Source: Asterias rubens (taxonomy: Eukaryota; Echinodermata; Asteroidea; Forcipulatida; Asteriidae). Taken from it: a DNA stretch of 64,000 nucleotides. Below the pieces are notes generated by a model. The model did not search any database, had not been told where the DNA came from, and saw nothing but the letters and a program-made list of their open reading frames with translations. Within the stretch, counting starts at the first letter, position 1. Each line of letters opens with the position of its first letter. Shown here piece by piece: positions 61,971 to 64,000 of this stretch. Location of the stretch: contig NC_047068.1 in assembly GCF_902459465.1 (NCBI RefSeq), positions 9,176,001 to 9,240,000 of the forward strand, read 5' to 3'. The position numbers and the translations under genes were made by a program.

Positions 61971-62260
61971 AAGCTCTTGCCAGGGGCTCACCCGAGTAGA
62001 CCCAGGGAAGCTAATCGAACGCACCCATAATCTCTTGTCAGGGGCTCACCCGAGTAGACCCAGGGAAGCTAATCAAACGCACCCATAAGCTCTTGTCAGG
62101 GGCTCACCCGAGTAGACCCACGGAAGCTAATCAAACGCACTCATAAGCTCTTGTCAGGGGCTCACCCGAGTAGACCCAGGGAAGCTAATCGAACGCACCC
62201 ATAAGCTCTTGTCAGGGGCTCACCCGAGTAGACCCAGGGAAGCTAATCGAACGCACCCAT
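61971..62260. repeat. 58-bp tandem repeat of the family C terminus
   Basis: Five near-identical units of exactly 58 bases (CAGGGGCTCA starts at 61981, 62039, 62097, 62155, 62213), each ending GCTAATC(G/A)AACGCACCCAT. Each unit is the right terminus of the element at 61714-61969. Confidence 0.93.
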
Positions 62261-62518
62261 ATTACCCTTATTCGGAGCCCTTATACCACAGCTCACACGG
62301 AGCTTTAAAACTATATTGTTAATAGTAAGCAAAGACCTTTCATATACGGTGTACCTTCCGGGAATATCAGGTGTACCTCGTACATTCTATGTTCAGAATG
62401 CCAAACCCACTCACTCTGGGATGAATCGTTAAAATACCACGCCGTTGCGAAAGACTTTCAGACGGTCGGTCTAGCTCTCGGTGGTGTGCCTTACATCTGT
62501 TAGGGCCTACAGGCCTCC

Positions 62519-62674
62519 ATAGACCTTTTTCGCAAATACCGGGGCGCGCGCGTAACGCTTGGAATTAGGTGCATTGTGGTCTAGCTGGTATCCAAATTTG
62601 ATCCATATCTATCCCACAATGCACCTCATTCAACAGTCTGCGCTTGCGCATTGGTATTTGCGATAAGGTCTATA
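62519..62674. mobile_element. Short inverted-repeat element
   Basis: ATAGACCTTTTTCGCAAATACC and the inverted GGTATTTGCGATAAGGTCTAT. Inner arms GGTGCATTGTGG / CCACAATGCACC also pair. Confidence 0.7.
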
Positions 62675-63936
62675 ACGCATACGCTCATTGTAGACGTTAC
62701 ACAGTTTGAACCAGACACTTTACACAATTACACAATCAATGTATTACATGACCAAATTGAAGTAATAAACCACAATGGGAACTGCCCGAGTTAGTTTGTA
62801 AATGGTTTGGGTTCGATCAAAGGTATTGACTGTGGAGGGAAACTTGAACCAATAACCTCCGGATCAAAGTGTAAAATATTAGTTTGTTTTCTCACTAACT
62901 AAAGCATTCAGTATAATTAATAATAGCATAAACAGTCAGTAACACTAACAGCAAATAACATGTCGACGTTAAGTAAGGAGAACACGAAAGGCAAGCAGAA
63001 AAAGAGGGTCAGACCATTACATGCTGACCGGAGACCCTGTCAACAAGTTCTTGATCGCCAGCCTTCACTGGTTTATTATTACAACACTCATTAAACCACA
63101 CAACGATTAATCATAATCAACGCGTAATAGCACTTCCAACAAGACTGATGATGTATCAGTGATGACCTCGTGACCTCCTTTGCTGCGGTGACCCAATTTG
63201 TCAAAAGTCACCCTCAATATTTAGGCCTACCCAATATCAGTCTGGCCTATTGATAAAAGACAGGAGGATTGCTGACAATATTGGGAAAAGTGTTATAATT
63301 TCTGCGGTGATTGATGGACGCACGAACTAACAATGATTGAAGCAACCTTGAATGAACTAATGGCGTAATATTATAATAGGCGTTTCATGTATTAAGGCCA
63401 GTTTGGTATTGTTTACCTGGTGCCTCATATAAATCATGTTCTATTGTGCTCATTGTGCATGGGGTGAATTGACTAACATCTGGGGTGGGTGTCAAGCACC
63501 GATGTGATGTGAACCAGGCTCTAGGAACCAACTCGCTGTCCCAAATCCCCAACGAACCATCACTGCTGCTGCCCTGCCCCAGCTCCCCCCCCCCCCGCCC
63601 ACCCTCGTTCTGCATTAACACCACGCCACGTAATGCGTTTTATAGTTACAGCGAGCCAATAAACACACAAACAGATTCTTGCAAAATATCAAATCCTACT
63701 ACTTGTGTTACTGTATTGATCAAATACAGATAAAATGTAACGTTCGATTTATAAAAGTGAATCTGAGTAATTTCACCATGGTCGAGCCATATAACTTTTC
63801 TCTGGCGCGCCAGCTAGGCTCTGCAAAATGTAGCAGTTAGTGCTAAGCAAATTTGCTGAGCAAAAAAAATGCAGGATACCAGTCGCAGATGATACATGTG
63901 TATGTGGTATTTTGGCTGAAAGCATTTTGTGCTTCT
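62675..63936. other. Right intergenic end, nothing recognised
   Basis: No exon or known repeat was identified. 63585-63600 is a C run. Frames at 63385-63733 overlap this low-complexity tract. Confidence 0.45.
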
Positions 63937-64000
63937 TACTTTTGAGAGAGCCGTTTTTCACAATGTTGTATACTATCAACCTCTCCTCATTACTCGTTAC
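63937..64000. mobile_element. Family A element cut by window edge
   Basis: GAGAGAGCCGTTTTTCACAATG to ATTACTCGTTAC, the usual right-middle block. Confidence 0.7.

Overview
This is eukaryotic nuclear DNA: AT-rich, intron-rich and densely filled with short inverted-repeat elements, SINEs and retroelement remnants. The proteins (a tandem group of ependymin-related proteins and two multi-exon hemopexin matrix metalloproteinases) and the wealth of TTAA-flanked miniature elements suggest a marine invertebrate deuterostome. An echinoderm, perhaps a sea star, is my best guess. This is inference from gene families and repeat style, not a species identification.

Layout. Positions 1590-4821 (+): exons 2-6 of a first ependymin-related gene whose signal-peptide exon lies left of the window. 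Positions 7812-12970 (+): a complete second ependymin-related gene of six exons. Positions 17035-23693 (+): a complete third ependymin-related gene of six exons. All three share intron positions and phases (1,0,1,1,0), so they are tandem duplicates. Positions 23694-30279: a gene-free, repeat-filled interval. Positions 30374-37876 (+): a complete eight-exon secreted matrix metalloproteinase (MMP) with a TATA box. Positions 42189-58707 (-): a second MMP, convergent with the first, with exons 2-8 present and the signal-peptide exon beyond the right part I can resolve or outside the window. Positions 58708-64000 hold only repeats and unassigned sequence.

Genes together. All five predicted products are secretory or extracellular. 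Ependymin-related proteins are lipid- and collagen-associated secreted glycoproteins; MMPs cut extracellular matrix. The clustering fits an extracellular-matrix and tissue-remodelling neighbourhood, but nothing here shows functional coupling. The two MMPs have identical intron phases and are tail-to-tail paralogues. They differ in activation: the minus-strand one has a furin-type RRRR site, while the plus-strand one has only the cysteine switch.

Repeats. I see at least six miniature inverted-repeat families. Family A (about 380 bp, more than 20 copies) and family B (about 390 bp, an almost perfect palindrome) both end in TTAA. Family D also ends in TTAA, and one copy sits inside a SINE whose uninterrupted relative is also in the window, so its TTAA target duplication can be read directly. 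Most short open frames in the window are translations of families A and B and are not genes. The first MMP gene carries a 171-bp tandem array in intron 3, and the second ependymin-related gene carries a 560-bp tandem duplication in intron 1.
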